This document shows positions 21,987-33,579 of a stretch of 64,000 bases of DNA, in pieces; within the stretch, counting starts at the first letter, position 1, and the number at the start of each line of letters is the position of its first letter. This stretch comes from Opisthocomus hoazin. Lineage: Eukaryota > Chordata > Aves > Opisthocomiformes > Opisthocomidae. The position numbers and the translations under genes were made by a program. The stretch is from NCBI RefSeq assembly GCF_030867145.1, contig NC_134439.1:8221379-8285378 (forward strand), in the 5' to 3' direction. A model generated the notes under the pieces. It was not told where the DNA came from. It was given only the letters and a program-made list of their open reading frames with translations, and did not search any database.

Positions 21987-22450
21987 TGTTGTCTCACAAA
22001 CGGAGTTCATTACCCGCTGTGCAACATCCAATACACACACAGAGCCAAGACATCAGTTTATTTCACTTCTGCGCAGAGACAGGTGCTAGGTGGTAACACC
22101 ACAAAGCTAGCACACCTGGCTACAATCACATCACATTTATTTAAAAATGTCCGTTCCACCTATTAGCCACATCCTCCTGATTGGTTTAGTTTTCACTTCT
22201 GTCTAAAATACAACACTCCTAAACTTTACTGTGCATGCCCAGCAAATAAGGGTCTCTGCTTGGGCTGGGGTATCCAGCTGAAGCGGTGTGATTTTTAGTA
22301 TTATAAAGTTGACAGTTTGTCTAAGGGCACTCTTTATCATTCTTCTGTTGTTAGTTCCAAACTGTTCAAAAACATCTTAGTGAGCTTACGTATTCCTCCA
22401 TGCTACACTTCGTTCCCTAGGACAGTAGTTCCTGATTAGACCTTCCTCTG
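21987..22450 (-). mobile_element. Solo LTR fossil, family A copy 2
   Basis: Minus-strand relative of the LTRs at 18740 and 23770. It shares GGTGTGCTAGCTTTGTGG, a following ACCACCTAGCA block, a polyadenylation region and a GCACAGCGGGTAA-type block near the terminal ACAACA. No internal retroviral sequence is next to it. The upper boundary is approximate. Confidence 0.6.
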
Positions 22451-22679
22451 CCAGCCACTCTTGTCAACCTCTCGGCCTCCTGTTAACCCTGGAGAATATA
22501 TTCTCGCTAAATAATTAGGTCAGACTGATCTTCTATGCATACTTGCATGACGGTGAGTCCAACCAAGTACAAGGCCACCAGGCCTGCACGGTGCATGGCT
22601 CCCCCACACCCTCAGCCTCCCCCCAGCTCCTCCGCAGAGGCAGCCTTCTGCAAGGCTTCCAGGCCACGGACACCCTCTC

Positions 22680-23175
22680 CCTATCTCGGGAAGGGGTTTC
22701 GAGCTTTCAGTCCCCACGGTGGGCGCCGGCAGCGGGCCCTGGCGCCAGGCCGCCGTTCCTCGAAGCCTTCTTCGGTCTGGAGGAACCGGGCTCCCGCGCA
22801 GAGCCGGGGAAAATGGCGCCCGGCAGCGACCTAGGCCGCGGCGTTGCCCCGGCAACCGCTCCACGGCGGGAGGGGCGCCGCGCGGGGAGGGGCGGTTGCT
22901 AGGAAACAGTCGCGCAGACGCGAAGGCGCCGAGCAGCACGCGGTCGCCGTTACCAGAGGAGCGGCGGTCGTCTCAGCGCCGGCCCCGGCTCGGCGAGCTC
23001 TCCCGGCCCGGCGCTCCGTGGAGCCCCTGGCCGCCATGGAGTTGGACGATGACTTCGGTGAGGCCCGGGGGGGGGCAGTCTCGCGGGGAAGAAGGGGAAA
23101 GCGGCCGCTGTCTGTTGCGGGCAGGCACCAGCGCCGGCCCTGGCCCGGCCCGGCCTGGCTCCGCCACAGTGGGTC
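22680..23175 (+). promoter_or_regulatory. CpG-island promoter of GTSF1
   Basis: GC- and CpG-rich stretch ending at the first coding exon. It contains a perfect RFX-type X-box palindrome (GTTGCC-CC-GGCAAC, 22843-22856) and a second X-box-like motif (GTTGCTAGGAAAC, 22895-22907), about 180 and 130 bp upstream of the ATG. No TATA box is seen. RFX factors together with MYBL1 are known drivers of testis and piRNA-pathway genes, which fits the gene; occupancy here is inference. Confidence 0.7.
23036..23057 (+). CDS. GTSF1: GTSF1 coding exon 1
   Basis: ATG in a CCGCC context, encoding MELDDDF plus one base, then the donor GTGAGG. It lies inside the CpG island. The phase matches exon 2, completing an Asp codon. 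Confidence 0.85.
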
Positions 23176-26100
23176 TGGGTTTGGCTCTGTGCTCTGCGCC
23201 TGAGCTAAGAGAGCTCCAATGGGCTGTTAATTATTTTAACTAGGCCAATATTATATACGTGGTTACCGCACCAGGCGTGCTCCTGGCGTGGATGGGGTCT
23301 GGCCTTTAGGAAGTAGCTGAATAAAGTGACTTATTTTGGGTGAAGGCGTTGCTCCAGCCTGTAGCTGTTGTCTCAGCTGACTTCGGCCATGCATTGTTAG
23401 GGTTGTTGTGGATTTGTGTTTGCATGCAGTATGGCTAGGGACAGGGATCTCGTTTGCCTGTGGCATTGCTGTGGTGGCTTTGCTCATCGCAGCCTTAACT
23501 GCACCTGTTTACCTGATCGAGCCAGCTCCTGTGATTTTTGTGTTTGCTGTTCTATGTACTGCAGTGAGGGCTTTCCTCTTGTACTCATCTCTGTTGCCTT
23601 CCTCTTAATGGTAGTGCACTTGGTCTGATATCCAGCAGAAAAAATTTAGCTCTTAATAATGCTTAGGCCGTAGTAATATAGGGCAGAAATGCTTAGGTTG
23701 TACTGACACTGTTTAATTTATGCCTGACTGCTTTGTATAAACCATGCATGCGTTACTGACAATTATGCACTTGAAGAGGAGCTAACACACTGATAAAAGG
23801 GGAATATCTAGCCCAGAAGGTGCCGAAAGCTTGATGATTGCCAAAGAAGCATGAAGTTACCAAAAATCGAGGCTAACTGGGAAAAAGGTAAAGGCAGCAG
23901 GGGGAGATTGTAACCATCGACTCAATTCAGAACCAAAAAGACTGCACCCCCCCCCCAGCTTGTGAGCATGCGTAGTTAAGTAAGGAAAGAGTATACCTCC
24001 AAGGTAAGCATGTAACACGATGAACCAATCAGAATGTAATGAGTAATTTCTTTTTTTTTTGTAAGAGTGTATAGTCCTTGTGATTCTGGTAAGCGGGGTG
24101 CTAGCTTTGTGGAATTATCACCTAGCATCCTTATCTGCACAAATATGCAATAAAGACAATACCTCTGCTCTGCGTGTGGATCGGCGTACTGCACACCGGG
24201 TAAACGATCCCACTTTTGGGACAACAGTCTGATCTTGTGTTGAGCCCATTCACGGAGAGAAACCACTTCTGATTGGTGTTGCAGAGGCAGCTGAGCCAGT
24301 GCAAACCTTGTCAGTCCTTCTTCATGATGAAGAAGTCTTTAATTTTCAGCTGTTCTAATGATGTAGTTTGGGGTTGTTCAGCCTGGAGAAGAGAAGGCTG
24401 TGGGGAGACCTTATGACGGCCTTTCAGTACTTAAAGGCAGCTTATAAGGAAGATGGGGACAAACTTTTTAGCAGGGCCTGTTACAGTAGGACAAGGGGTA
24501 ATGGTTTTAAACTGAGAGAGGGTAAATTTAGACTGAATATAAGGAAGAAATTTTTTACAGTGACACTGGTGAAGTACTGGAACAGGTTGCTCAGAGAAGC
24601 TGTGGGTGCCCCATCCCTGGAAACATTCAGGGTCAGGTTGGACAGAGCTGAGAGCAACCTGATCCAGTTGAAGATGTCCCTGCTCACTGCAGGGGGGTTG
24701 GACTAGATGACCTCTAAAGGTCCCTTCCAGCCCAAAGCATTCTATGATTTTGTGATCCAGACTGGGTAATGGAGGCAAGAGGTGCTCACAGGTGGCAGAG
24801 CTGACAACAGCAGCACTGCACAGCTGAGACAGAAAGAAGGATTCGGTCCGTCCTTCCTTCCTGGTGGCTCACAGTGTGAAGTCTGCTCATTGTGACTTGT
24901 GGGACAGCATCTTCACTAGCAGTCAGCCTGCGGGCTGATACCGCTCTCTGACCTGGCTGTTGAGACAACTGAGCACCAATGTATGTGTAAGAGAAGAGGT
25001 TGTGATGGCAGGGGAGAGGCTAAACAGCAGCAGTCCATACTTAGATCTGTTCAAGCTGCTGTGTAATCAAATCCTAAATGTGCTAAAAGCCCGTGCAAAA
25101 AGGGTAGCAGAACAGAAAGGATGAAAGAAGCCTGGTCTGGCTCCCTGGTATGTACCTCACAGAGAGACCCACGGGCAGCAGAGGGGACCTGTGTCTCCTG
25201 GCTGCCTCTCTTCCTCACTAAGGAGATGGAAATGTGTTTCTTTAATAGATAAAATATATTAAAATATGCATACTAATACATGCATAGATTAAAAATTTAT
25301 ATCATGTATGCATGCACTCATGCTGTTTACTGTTCAATGCCTAGATTCTTAGGTGTTTTAGCCAGTTTAGTAACTCCTCAGCTCATAAATAATTGCATGG
25401 CTTATGAAAAATCTTTCTTAGAAGTCACGTGCACAATGTTAGGCCTGCTGCTTCCTCAGAAATTAAGTTAAATTGTCTGGCATTCTTCCTCCAGCAAAAC
25501 TAGCTGTTGATCAAAAAAGATTTGGTTCAGTCTGACGATGCTCCTGAGGGTGCTGGTGGGTGTGTCATCATCCCACTGATTCTCCTCTAAGATAGCTGGG
25601 AAAGTACCGCTGTCCTCACTCACCTTGAGTAAGTGTGGTTGCCTACCTAATATGGTAACTTAAAGAGTTATTACACTCAGTGCTACTGACTGTTCTGTGT
25701 TTTGACTAACATCCCGGTCACTGCAAACTTCAAAATGAATTTGTTGGGTTATGCAAAACACATGCCTGCCTTAATGAATGGTTTGAAACTAAGACCAACT
25801 GGTTTAACTCCCTAAGAACACAACCCTGATTTGATGGTATGGTTTTTTCCCACTTTGTTGTGATAGTGGTGGTAGATCTTGTCTAACTAGTTTTTGTTCC
25901 CCTCTCTCTGTTCTTCCGTTCTACTAGATGTTTTGGATCCAGACAGATTGATACGATGTCCGTATAACAAACACCATCTAATCAGAGTCTGTCGGTTTTC
26001 CTGTCACATTGTAAAATGTAGGAAGGTAAGCTGGGCTGCCAAACAAGGCACTGAATGGGAGTAATTCTGTATGCATAAATAAGGCACACATGTTCTCGTT

Positions 26101-29100
26101 ACTGTTGTGTTTTCTGGCTAGCTGGAGTAAGTTCCTGACAAACAGCCTTGTTTAGCCTGTATTTCATATGACCATTATTTGTTTAGTAATAGCTTTGAGT
26201 ACCTATTAATTCACCCAAGACCAGTGTAGTTCTGTTGAAAGGAGATAGTGATTCCTCATGGTTAGGTCAGGGAGGAGATTCCGGTCTCTTCCACCAGCTC
26301 ACGTGGAGGTCAGGTGCATTTTTCTACTTGAACAGAGAACTCAGTCTGGGTTATGTGCACCCCTTCTGGCTAAGTAAGAGTAGAAGTGTTGTGAGGTTCC
26401 AATTCGTTCTTTAAGTGCTGGAAATGCAGCTGCATAGCAGGGGTTATTTTTGGTTTTTGTTTTGCTGATGACTATTTAATGTGCCTCTGGCACAAACTGC
26501 ACATCCTGGGCTAGGGGTATATGGGAGAGCTTTTTTTTTCTGCTCTTCCTCTTTTATCGAGAATTTGAATACAAATCACTTGATGGAAAGCATTCCTTTC
26601 TCTCTTCTCCTCTGTTGTCCTCATGGTTTGTTTTCTTTAAACCTGCCAAGTGCTAGCATCTGGCTGAGCTTTGGGGTTTTGCTGACACTTTTTAAAACCC
26701 AGTTGTTCCTCTTGAAGTTTACCAATGAGTTTGCCAGTGTGTTTTTAAAGTAATGTAGCAGTGCTCTGTCTACCAGTTAAGATGCCACTGGAGGATATGT
26801 GTCCTGGTATCAGTACTTATAAACAATTCATTTTGGTGAAACTAGAGCCTTAAAAAATAGTAAGTAACTAGTGAAAGTGGTGGGCAGAACTAAGTGGCGA
26901 GTACCTGTGTCTTTCCAATATTCAAAAGGGCTGAAATTTTCCTTGTTGACCCGCTGCAAATTTTGGCAAGAATGTGCATCTGAGCCAGGTGAACAATGTT
27001 GGCGAGGAAACCTGTAACCATGTTGGTTTTGCTCTTGTGTTGCATAACTGATGACCTGACAGTTTTGGCAAGCTTACCTAGTTGGGAGGATGAGGTGAGA
27101 TAGTGGTCACCAATGGACACAGTTGGTGTTTGTAAGTAATTAGCAGATGGAGGGCGTGGGGATTGTCATCCGATCCATCTGAAGATGCCACTGTGTAATT
27201 ATTTGCAGTGGCAAGCATCTGGGTGGAGGTTGTCCTTGCTTGGTAGTTTGTTGAATTCTTTTTGCATACCCTATGCATAAAATCCAATTAAATGCTTCTA
27301 CCTGCCTCACCTTCCCATTGCTTTGTGCAGAATGCAGCCCTGCCCCACAAATGGGGACGCTGCAAGCAGAGCAAATTGAATCCTCTCAGTTTGAACTGTA
27401 TTAGCATTGAGAAGCTTCTGCTATGTGGCCAGAATAGCTTTCTCAAGCTAGTTGAAGCAAATGATGGACACATGAGGACACAGCAGCCCTGGCTGTATAG
27501 ACTGGGTAATGACAGTTGCCTTGGATGTGCCTGCAGCCTGTGCTGCAGGCGGGTTTTGGTGGTAGTGGAGGAGAGACTGCCTCGAGCAGCGGCTGTACAG
27601 GGCTCTTCTGCCTCTGCATCTGCCTCGGGTGCAAGTTTGATCCCTGACCAGCAGAGCTGCGTCAGTCAGAACCAGGCAGGCAGTGGTACAGTGGCAGAGT
27701 TGTGCTTTTCCCAATAAAGGCTGTATCATTTGCAGGGGGTGGACTGATTTACCGTAGTGACAGCTGACAGTTCTGTCAGTAGAACCTGTGCCTGCCATAA
27801 AATTTACTTGAATAGTAATCGTGTAGCACCAAAGTCTGCAGGTGGAATGCTACCAACTTACTGGTTGTTTCGAAAGGTTTAAGGAATTTCTCTGCCTTTG
27901 TGTGTGCTTATTTAAAAAATATCTGAATGAGTTAGACTTGCTTAACATCTCTCCGCTATTGTTTTTAAAGTAGTTTCATCTGTGCTTTAAACCATGCAGC
28001 CGTATTGTCAGTGTTGCAGCCAATGGTAGGGAGTTTGTCTGAGGGTATGTTTCATTTCAGTCAACTCAAGGTGGCTCAATTTCTCAGTGAACTGTGTTTT
28101 AAAGAACAGTCATGTTATTTCCCCTAGCACTTTCAGTAAGTGTCTGAACAATATATTGCTGTTTCTTATTTAGTCTCTTTTTTAAAGCAACATCACAAAT
28201 ATCCTTGGGGGTCTTTTCTAAGGATTAGAAAGAGAGAAGTGATCTTGAGAGATATGGCACATGATTTTCGTTTTCCCTTGTCTAGAACTACCCTGAACTT
28301 GCAAAGGAATTGGTCACGTGCCCCTTCCATGCTCGCCATCTAGTTCGTCAGGCTGACCTCAGCGATCACATAACGAAGTGCAGATACAAAGAGTTTATTG
28401 AGCAAGATATAGGTAAGACAACCACCCATGCTCTGAGATGCTTCTTCACCCCAGGGGACTGAGGTCTCCTGTTTGTAAGGATAGGTCATAAAATTACAGA
28501 AAAGTGGGTGTCAAATTATTGTCTATAGTTTTGTGTGACACAGCAGCTTAGGGGAAAATTGAGTCTTATTGCTTTGATTTATTGGGTACGTTCATGAGAA
28601 TATTGCAGATGGTCCCGCTAGGCCTTGCACTTGTTTTGTTACCAGAATGTAGAATAAAAAGGCACCCTAGACTATGCACATTGAAGTACCTCCAGCAGGA
28701 GCTAGGATGCTTTAATGACCAGGACAGGCGCTTCTTTTGGTAGAGCCGATCTCCCTTTGTTGAGGCTTGACTAAAAGTTGGTTTCTACTGAAGAGGTGTC
28801 TGAGCTATGGAAACCCCTGCAGCTGTTCCCTTCCAGGGCAACCTGAATAGTTCACTCCCACCAAGAGATGGTTCAGTTCTTCTAGGCTGCTCTGCTGCTG
28901 CACTTGCTTCGTCTGCCATACAATTAAGATTTCAGTCTCCTGCCCAGTGAGATAAGGTGGGATGGGGGCTGTCCAAAACCCCCAAAATATTTGGGAAGGC
29001 ATCCTGTGCTATGCAGTGTCTTTTCCATCCCCTGCAGTGGCTCTTTAACTATTGCTGTGCTGCAGAGCAAATAGATGGTTTTCTATCTTCTGTAGAGTTG

Positions 29101-32100
29101 CACTGAGGCTGGCAGTGATGCCTGCATTCACATAGGCAGGTTCTTCTTCGCTCCAGCATTCCTGCTGCAAAGTTCCATTGGGCAGAGTCTTTCCCTGTTC
29201 ATTGAAAAAGGTGCATTCGAAGTTGCTCGATTTCAGATCAATAGCTGGCTCCAGGGTGTACCTAACCCGTTTGCATTGTGCAGGGTTTCCTCTAAAGCCA
29301 AGCATCTTAATCCAAAGCGTTTAGTGCCTCTGAAGCACGATTGACTGCTAGTCACTGAGTTCTCTCTCTTCCTGAAGTGAATCAGTCCTCTGACTTCGAG
29401 AGAGAGCAGATGAATGCTGTGAGCACATGGCAGGCACCTCCATGTGATGAAGACTGGGAAGCAGGTAAGGAACTTCCCCATCTGCCACACTGCTACCTTC
29501 TCCCTGGTCCTGTCCTGCAACTCTGCTTCTGAAAGGTGAGGTTAGAGATGCTGTTCTCTTAGGTCTCACTTGTAGGACACCTTGCTTATGCTCATTCCCA
29601 AAAACATGCATCCCTCCACACAGCAGACTTTTGTTGGTATAGAGAACTATTCAACATGCCTGCCATAGCTGGCATGGAGATACATTTCCAAGTATCTGCT
29701 CCTTCCGTTATAAGCTTTTGTATCTTATGTGCAGTAATGACAATGGAAACATAGAAGTCATCGCGTTCCTCAGTTAAAAGACAGCGACGCATATACATTC
29801 ATCATTAGATCAACTTTTACTCCTTCTTGAACATGTAGAAATAGGACATATTCCTGAGCCACATTATCTGTTTCCTTTTGCAGAGTCGTTGGAGCAGCCG
29901 AGTTCTCCTTTTATTTGGGGCATGTCCAGCTCTGGCACAAACAGGTAGCGAATGCAAGTTTGATTCCTTACGACAATGTTTTGTATAGAGGAAAATCGCA
30001 GCCTATTCCCAACCCAGCCTCGATGGCTGGGCATGGGCTGACTTTGCTGCTGTACAATACCTGGGAGGAGGGGTACTGATTAACAGTGAACTGTTACTTG
30101 GCGTGCTGGTTCAGTGTTACTTGCTTTCTCGTCTGACTGGCCCATACAAGAGAAGGAAGCCCTTAGGAACACAGATACTTGGCGCTCTTGTATGCGTGTG
30201 GCAGGGTGCTCTTCCTGCCTGTAGCCTGTGTTCAGTTCCTGCTGGATGTTTGGCCAATATGCAGGGGAGAAAGGTGCTAAGCCTTAATGCTGACTTTGGA
30301 AATGTGGCCAGGTGCCTCCCGCTGGAGCCTTTTCAAACAGTTACTGAGCTTCTGTTGAACTAACGATTAGCCAGCAGTCCCTTGTGACCTCCTGTCGCCT
30401 TAGACTTGGCAGATATGCTTGCATTAAGGCTGTATGTTAGCAGAAATCTCCCCTTCTTGCCCTTCGCAAAGCATAATTGCAGTTTGGGTTTGGGGGATCG
30501 AGGAGCTTATTGGCCAGTTGCAAGCTGGATGGAGCTGCCTTGACTGGTTTCATTGATCCAACGGTGGTTGCATGCTGTGTACCAGACGTGGTGGCACCAC
30601 CAGAGTTGCCAAAGCAATTTTAAGGTTCGTCTCAGCCCGTATGCAGCAGCAGTCCTGCACCTGACAGCTCTGCAGTTCTGTGTGAGCTCAGCCGTGATAC
30701 ACCTCTCCTTCCATAACAGCAGTGACATCTGTTTTCACCTGTTACACTGTTGGAAAACTTTCTAGTGTTAAGTGCATGTATAGCTGTTCTAAACACCAGC
30801 ACCTCCGAGTGGCAAAGTACCATGCCCCTATGTCCCCACTCTCCTCCATCCTATAGCAAAACGCATAAATTTGAGCAAGTGTCAGGAGAAGTAACTGAAA
30901 TCTTTCCGTTCCAGTACCAGCTTTGAACACAAGAATTGCTTGCCTTCAAGAGTACGTGCCCCTGAGTCCTTCCCGTACGCTTGTCATGGAAAGGCTGTAA
31001 GTACTACGCGTGTGGTTTTGGCACTGTGACTTCTGTAGATGGTGAGAGTTGCCGAAAGCTCTGGCTGCAGCAGTGTTGTATGGCCACCACTGCATGGACA
31101 GGAGGGGTAGGATATAGCACCTGCCTCCTTGAGAGCACCTCCTGAGGAAATCGCATGCTTGAATCATCCTCTGTCTCCTTTCTTTGAAGCATCCTCTGTT
31201 TTTGTTATTTCATGTTCTTGACAGGCCTGTTCAACTTAAGCAGCCCCGCTCCCCAGCCACTTTGGCTCTGTCTCTCTAAACAAGTCCTTCCACACCATCC
31301 ACACTAACCCCCTTCACCCCCCACTGCCCTCGCTTAAACAAAATCACTTGCTTGCTTTGTGTGACTCTGCTCACTGTTAGATGCAGTTAAGTCAGAGCAG
31401 GAGTAAAGCTAGGGCTGCTTAAACTGGCACTACTGGGGGGAAAAAAAACCCTCAAAATACCTCCAGAGGTGGGAGGGAGGGAGCTTTCCCTGTTGAAGTG
31501 TCCGATGCTGAATTCGCAGACCATTGTTTGCCGTTAGCAGCAAAGCAAAAGTTGAAAGGTGCTTTGAGGAATGATGATTTTGTTTCCCACTTGGAGCAAC
31601 TAAACCCAGTACTCCTGGGGATTTTCAGGCACAGCTTCTGTACAATGGAGTGACCATGCAATAGCCGTAGGGTCAGGCTGAATCTGCCAAACCAAATTAA
31701 AATGTCACCTGTAGATGAGCATTGTTGACAAGATGGCAAGTGCTCCATCAGCAAAGGCCACTCTCACTTGGGCGAGTGGAAGAAATTCTTGTATTTTTCT
31801 CCATGTTGTGCTAAAAATGCATCTTGCCCTTTTCAGAATTTGGAGTATTAGAGTCTCTCTCCCCTGGAAGTTCATCCTCTCCCAGCATTAAATGGCTCCC
31901 TTTCTAGGACTACAGAGCTCTTGTGGATGGTAGATATCCCTGGACCTGATGGTTGCCACATCTTTTTCCCAAGCATTCGTTCCATGTTAACCTCGTCTTC
32001 ATTTGGTGATCTTTGTTACTGTTACTGAGGAAATGGACTGATAAATTCACACAGCACCAGCTCAGAAATCCTTCCACCTTAGACAGGAATTAGCAAGCCT

Positions 32101-32770
32101 CTGTTGGGTCACTTGTCAAATGGCAGCGCTGATGATCTGCGAAGCTGTTGTGTTTGCTCCAGGGATTTGGAAGCAGCAGGACAACAGCTCTGAAGGGGTG
32201 ATCAGTTTAAGTGGGCAGAGTGGGGGAAGGGAGGTGATTTTAAGTAGAGGAGCTAGGGTCCGATTAGGGTCCTCATCACAGAAGTGGTAGTGGGAAACAG
32301 AACAACATGAGGGGTTGCACGTGCCACTGAAATCTTTTCCCTTAGCTTGATGCCTTAGAACAAGTGCGTGTGTTTGCAAAGGAGACCCCTGCAGAGTTGC
32401 GTACTTCCACAGTTTTGTGCTCACTGTAAACGAAGGGCAGACTTGTGTGAATTCAGGCCTTGGTGCAGTAGGAACTATTATAGTCCCGTTTCAGTGGAAG
32501 TCGGGACCCACACAACAGGAATTTCCAGGAATTTCTGCGCTTTGCACCATGAGCATGTGCCTTGCATCTGCAAAGCAACCTACCTGTTTCTGTTTCCAGG
32601 ATTACATGGTGTCTAGAGGGCCTGCTGTGGAACATCTACTGGACACTTCTGAGACCCCTTGGTTGTCTACGAGGAGGCGCAGAAAGCTTCCTCTGCAGAA
32701 AGCTGTGGTCGTAACATCTGTGGCTGGTGAACGCGTATCTGAGGGGCCTCTTACAGCCTGGAGAGCATAA
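23036..32770 (+). CDS. GTSF1: GTSF1-family gene, CHHC zinc-finger piRNA cofactor
   Basis: Gene span; coding exons 23036-23057, 25928-26025, 28286-28412, 29378-29464, 29884-29944, 30915-30996, plus an uncertain last exon. GTSF1 proteins are germline cofactors that help PIWI proteins cleave and silence transposon RNA. Exons 1-6 join in phase into 159 codons. There are two CHHC zinc fingers with identical spacing (C18-H24-H34-C38 and C52-H58-H68-C72). The acidic C-terminal tail carries STWQ, PPCDEDW and PFIWG, as in vertebrate GTSF1. W100 and W109 match human W98 and W107, but the third PIWI-contact tryptophan (human W112) is Leu114. Intron 1 holds an LTR fossil and a CR1. The terminal exon is either 31837-31851 (about 163 aa, near the human 167) or 32600-32770 (215 aa). 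It lies next to and convergent with GOSR2, not the position expected for mammalian GTSF1. Confidence 0.88.
23770..24226 (+). mobile_element. Solo LTR fossil, family A copy 3, in GTSF1 intron 1
   Basis: Same family as the LTRs at 18740 and 21987. It has GGGGTGCTAGCTTTGTGG, a CACCTAGCATCC block, GCAATAAAGACAATACCTC, TCGGCGTACTGCACACCGGG and a terminal GGGACAACA. It is in sense orientation to GTSF1. It has no internal region and is an old solo LTR. Confidence 0.7.
24365..24756 (+). mobile_element. CR1 LINE 3'-end fragment in GTSF1 intron 1
   Basis: Runs from the ORF2 C-terminal block (TTCAGCCTGGAGAAGAGAAG) to the 3' end (ATTCTATGATTTTGTGA). It is 5'-truncated. The rest of intron 1 (24760-25927) shows nothing further. 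Confidence 0.92.
25928..26025 (+). CDS. GTSF1: GTSF1 coding exon 2 (first CHHC finger)
   Basis: Acceptor CTACTAG, donor GTAAGC. Encodes residues 8-40, including the first CHHC finger (C18, H24, H34, C38). Confidence 0.95.
26026..28285 (+). other. GTSF1 intron 2, no other feature seen
   Basis: T-rich intronic sequence. Open frames here have no family signature or splice support. Confidence 0.6.
28286..28412 (+). CDS. GTSF1: GTSF1 coding exon 3 (second CHHC finger)
   Basis: Acceptor TTGTCTAG, donor GTAAGA. Encodes residues 41-82, including the second CHHC finger (C52, H58, H68, C72) and the IEQDI motif shared with mammalian GTSF1. Confidence 0.95.
29378..29464 (+). CDS. GTSF1: GTSF1 coding exon 4
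   Basis: Acceptor CTTCCTGAAG, donor GTAAGG. Encodes residues 83-111 with W100 and the PPCDEDW motif (W109). Confidence 0.93.
29884..29944 (+). CDS. GTSF1: GTSF1 coding exon 5
   Basis: Acceptor CTTTTGCAG, donor GTAGCG. Encodes about 20 residues with SLEQ (Leu where mammals have Trp) and the PFIWG motif. Confidence 0.9.
30915..30996 (+). CDS. GTSF1: GTSF1 coding exon 6
   Basis: Acceptor CCGTTCCAG, donor GTAAGT. Phase-compatible with exon 5. Encodes a tail with [10 protein letters not shown], comparable to the EHKNNLASGMRV region of human GTSF1. If the donor were skipped, the frame would stop about 11 codons later. Confidence 0.8.
31837..31892 (+). CDS. GTSF1: GTSF1 candidate last exon (short)
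   Basis: A strong acceptor (TTGCCCTTTTCAG) is followed in the right phase by four codons and a stop (31837-31851). An ATTAAA signal follows at 31887-31892. The resulting protein, about 163 aa, is close to the human length. The alternative is the longer exon at 32600. Confidence 0.4.
32600..32770 (+). CDS. GTSF1: GTSF1 candidate last exon (long)
   Basis: A strong acceptor (CTGTTTCTGTTTCCAG) opens a phase-0 frame of 56 codons ending with TAA at 32768-32770. An ATTAAA signal follows at 32834-32839, and an AATAAA at 33571-33576. The encoded tail is basic, with a [10 protein letters not shown] stretch, and has no counterpart in mammalian GTSF1 that I recognise. Confidence 0.35.
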   Translation, partial: DYMVSRGPAVEHLLDTSETPWLSTRRRRKLPLQKAVVVTSVAGERVSEGPLTAWRA

Positions 32771-33579
32771 ATTCAGTTCTGAGAGTTTCTCCAGCCTGTA
32801 AAGAGGCCGAGACTTCCTACAGCATAATGTTTAATTAAAATTATCTGGATGAGCAAAACCTAGAATTATTTTTGTGTGCATGCCCTTCTTGCTTTTTATC
32901 TTGTTGGCGTCGGAGTTTGTTCACGTGGGGTATGTAAAGTGGGCACTTTGGTTTTAAATTACATGGTTGTTTACAGAGACTTCTGTCATCTTCCTAGAAA
33001 GCATTCTGATTACTCCTTGGCAGCTTCAAGCCTTAAGCCTTAACTTTGTCACGTGGCTGCGTGGTGCTTCAAGCTGTACAATAATGGAGAATCTGCTGCA
33101 AGTTCCTCGTGATACACATAATCTCAAACAGGTGAAGTTCAAAGAGTAGACTTACGTACTTGTCTAGTTTCCATTGGGGTTTTGTAGTTTTCTAGCACTT
33201 AAAACATGTTTGAGAGCTCTGAAGTAACTGTTTGTTGTTGAGGGAGAGAAGAGTGGGGTGTGGGGAGGCAGGAGTGGTTTCTGTCAGTAAACATACATGT
33301 TTAGGACTGTGTAAATGTTTGGATCAAGCAGTACATTTCTAAAAATAGTACAAAATGAGATCTAAATACACAATCAGAAAGAATTAAGAAACCAGATGTG
33401 ATATTTGTCTAGAAAGCAATTAATGCATCTCATTTTGTAAAGTTGCTCAAAATGCTCAATTTTCACCATTTGTATTACTACCAATGTAAAAGAATACACG
33501 TTGACTGGAATGTGCCAAATTAGGATTATCTTGAAGTTTGGTTCTGCAAAGGTTTCTGTTTGCAGTTTAAAATAAAAAT

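Noticed and set aside
22719-23243. 174-codon open frame across the GTSF1 promoter
   Set aside because: Composition artefact of the CpG island. It overlaps exon 1 in a different frame and has no known domain.
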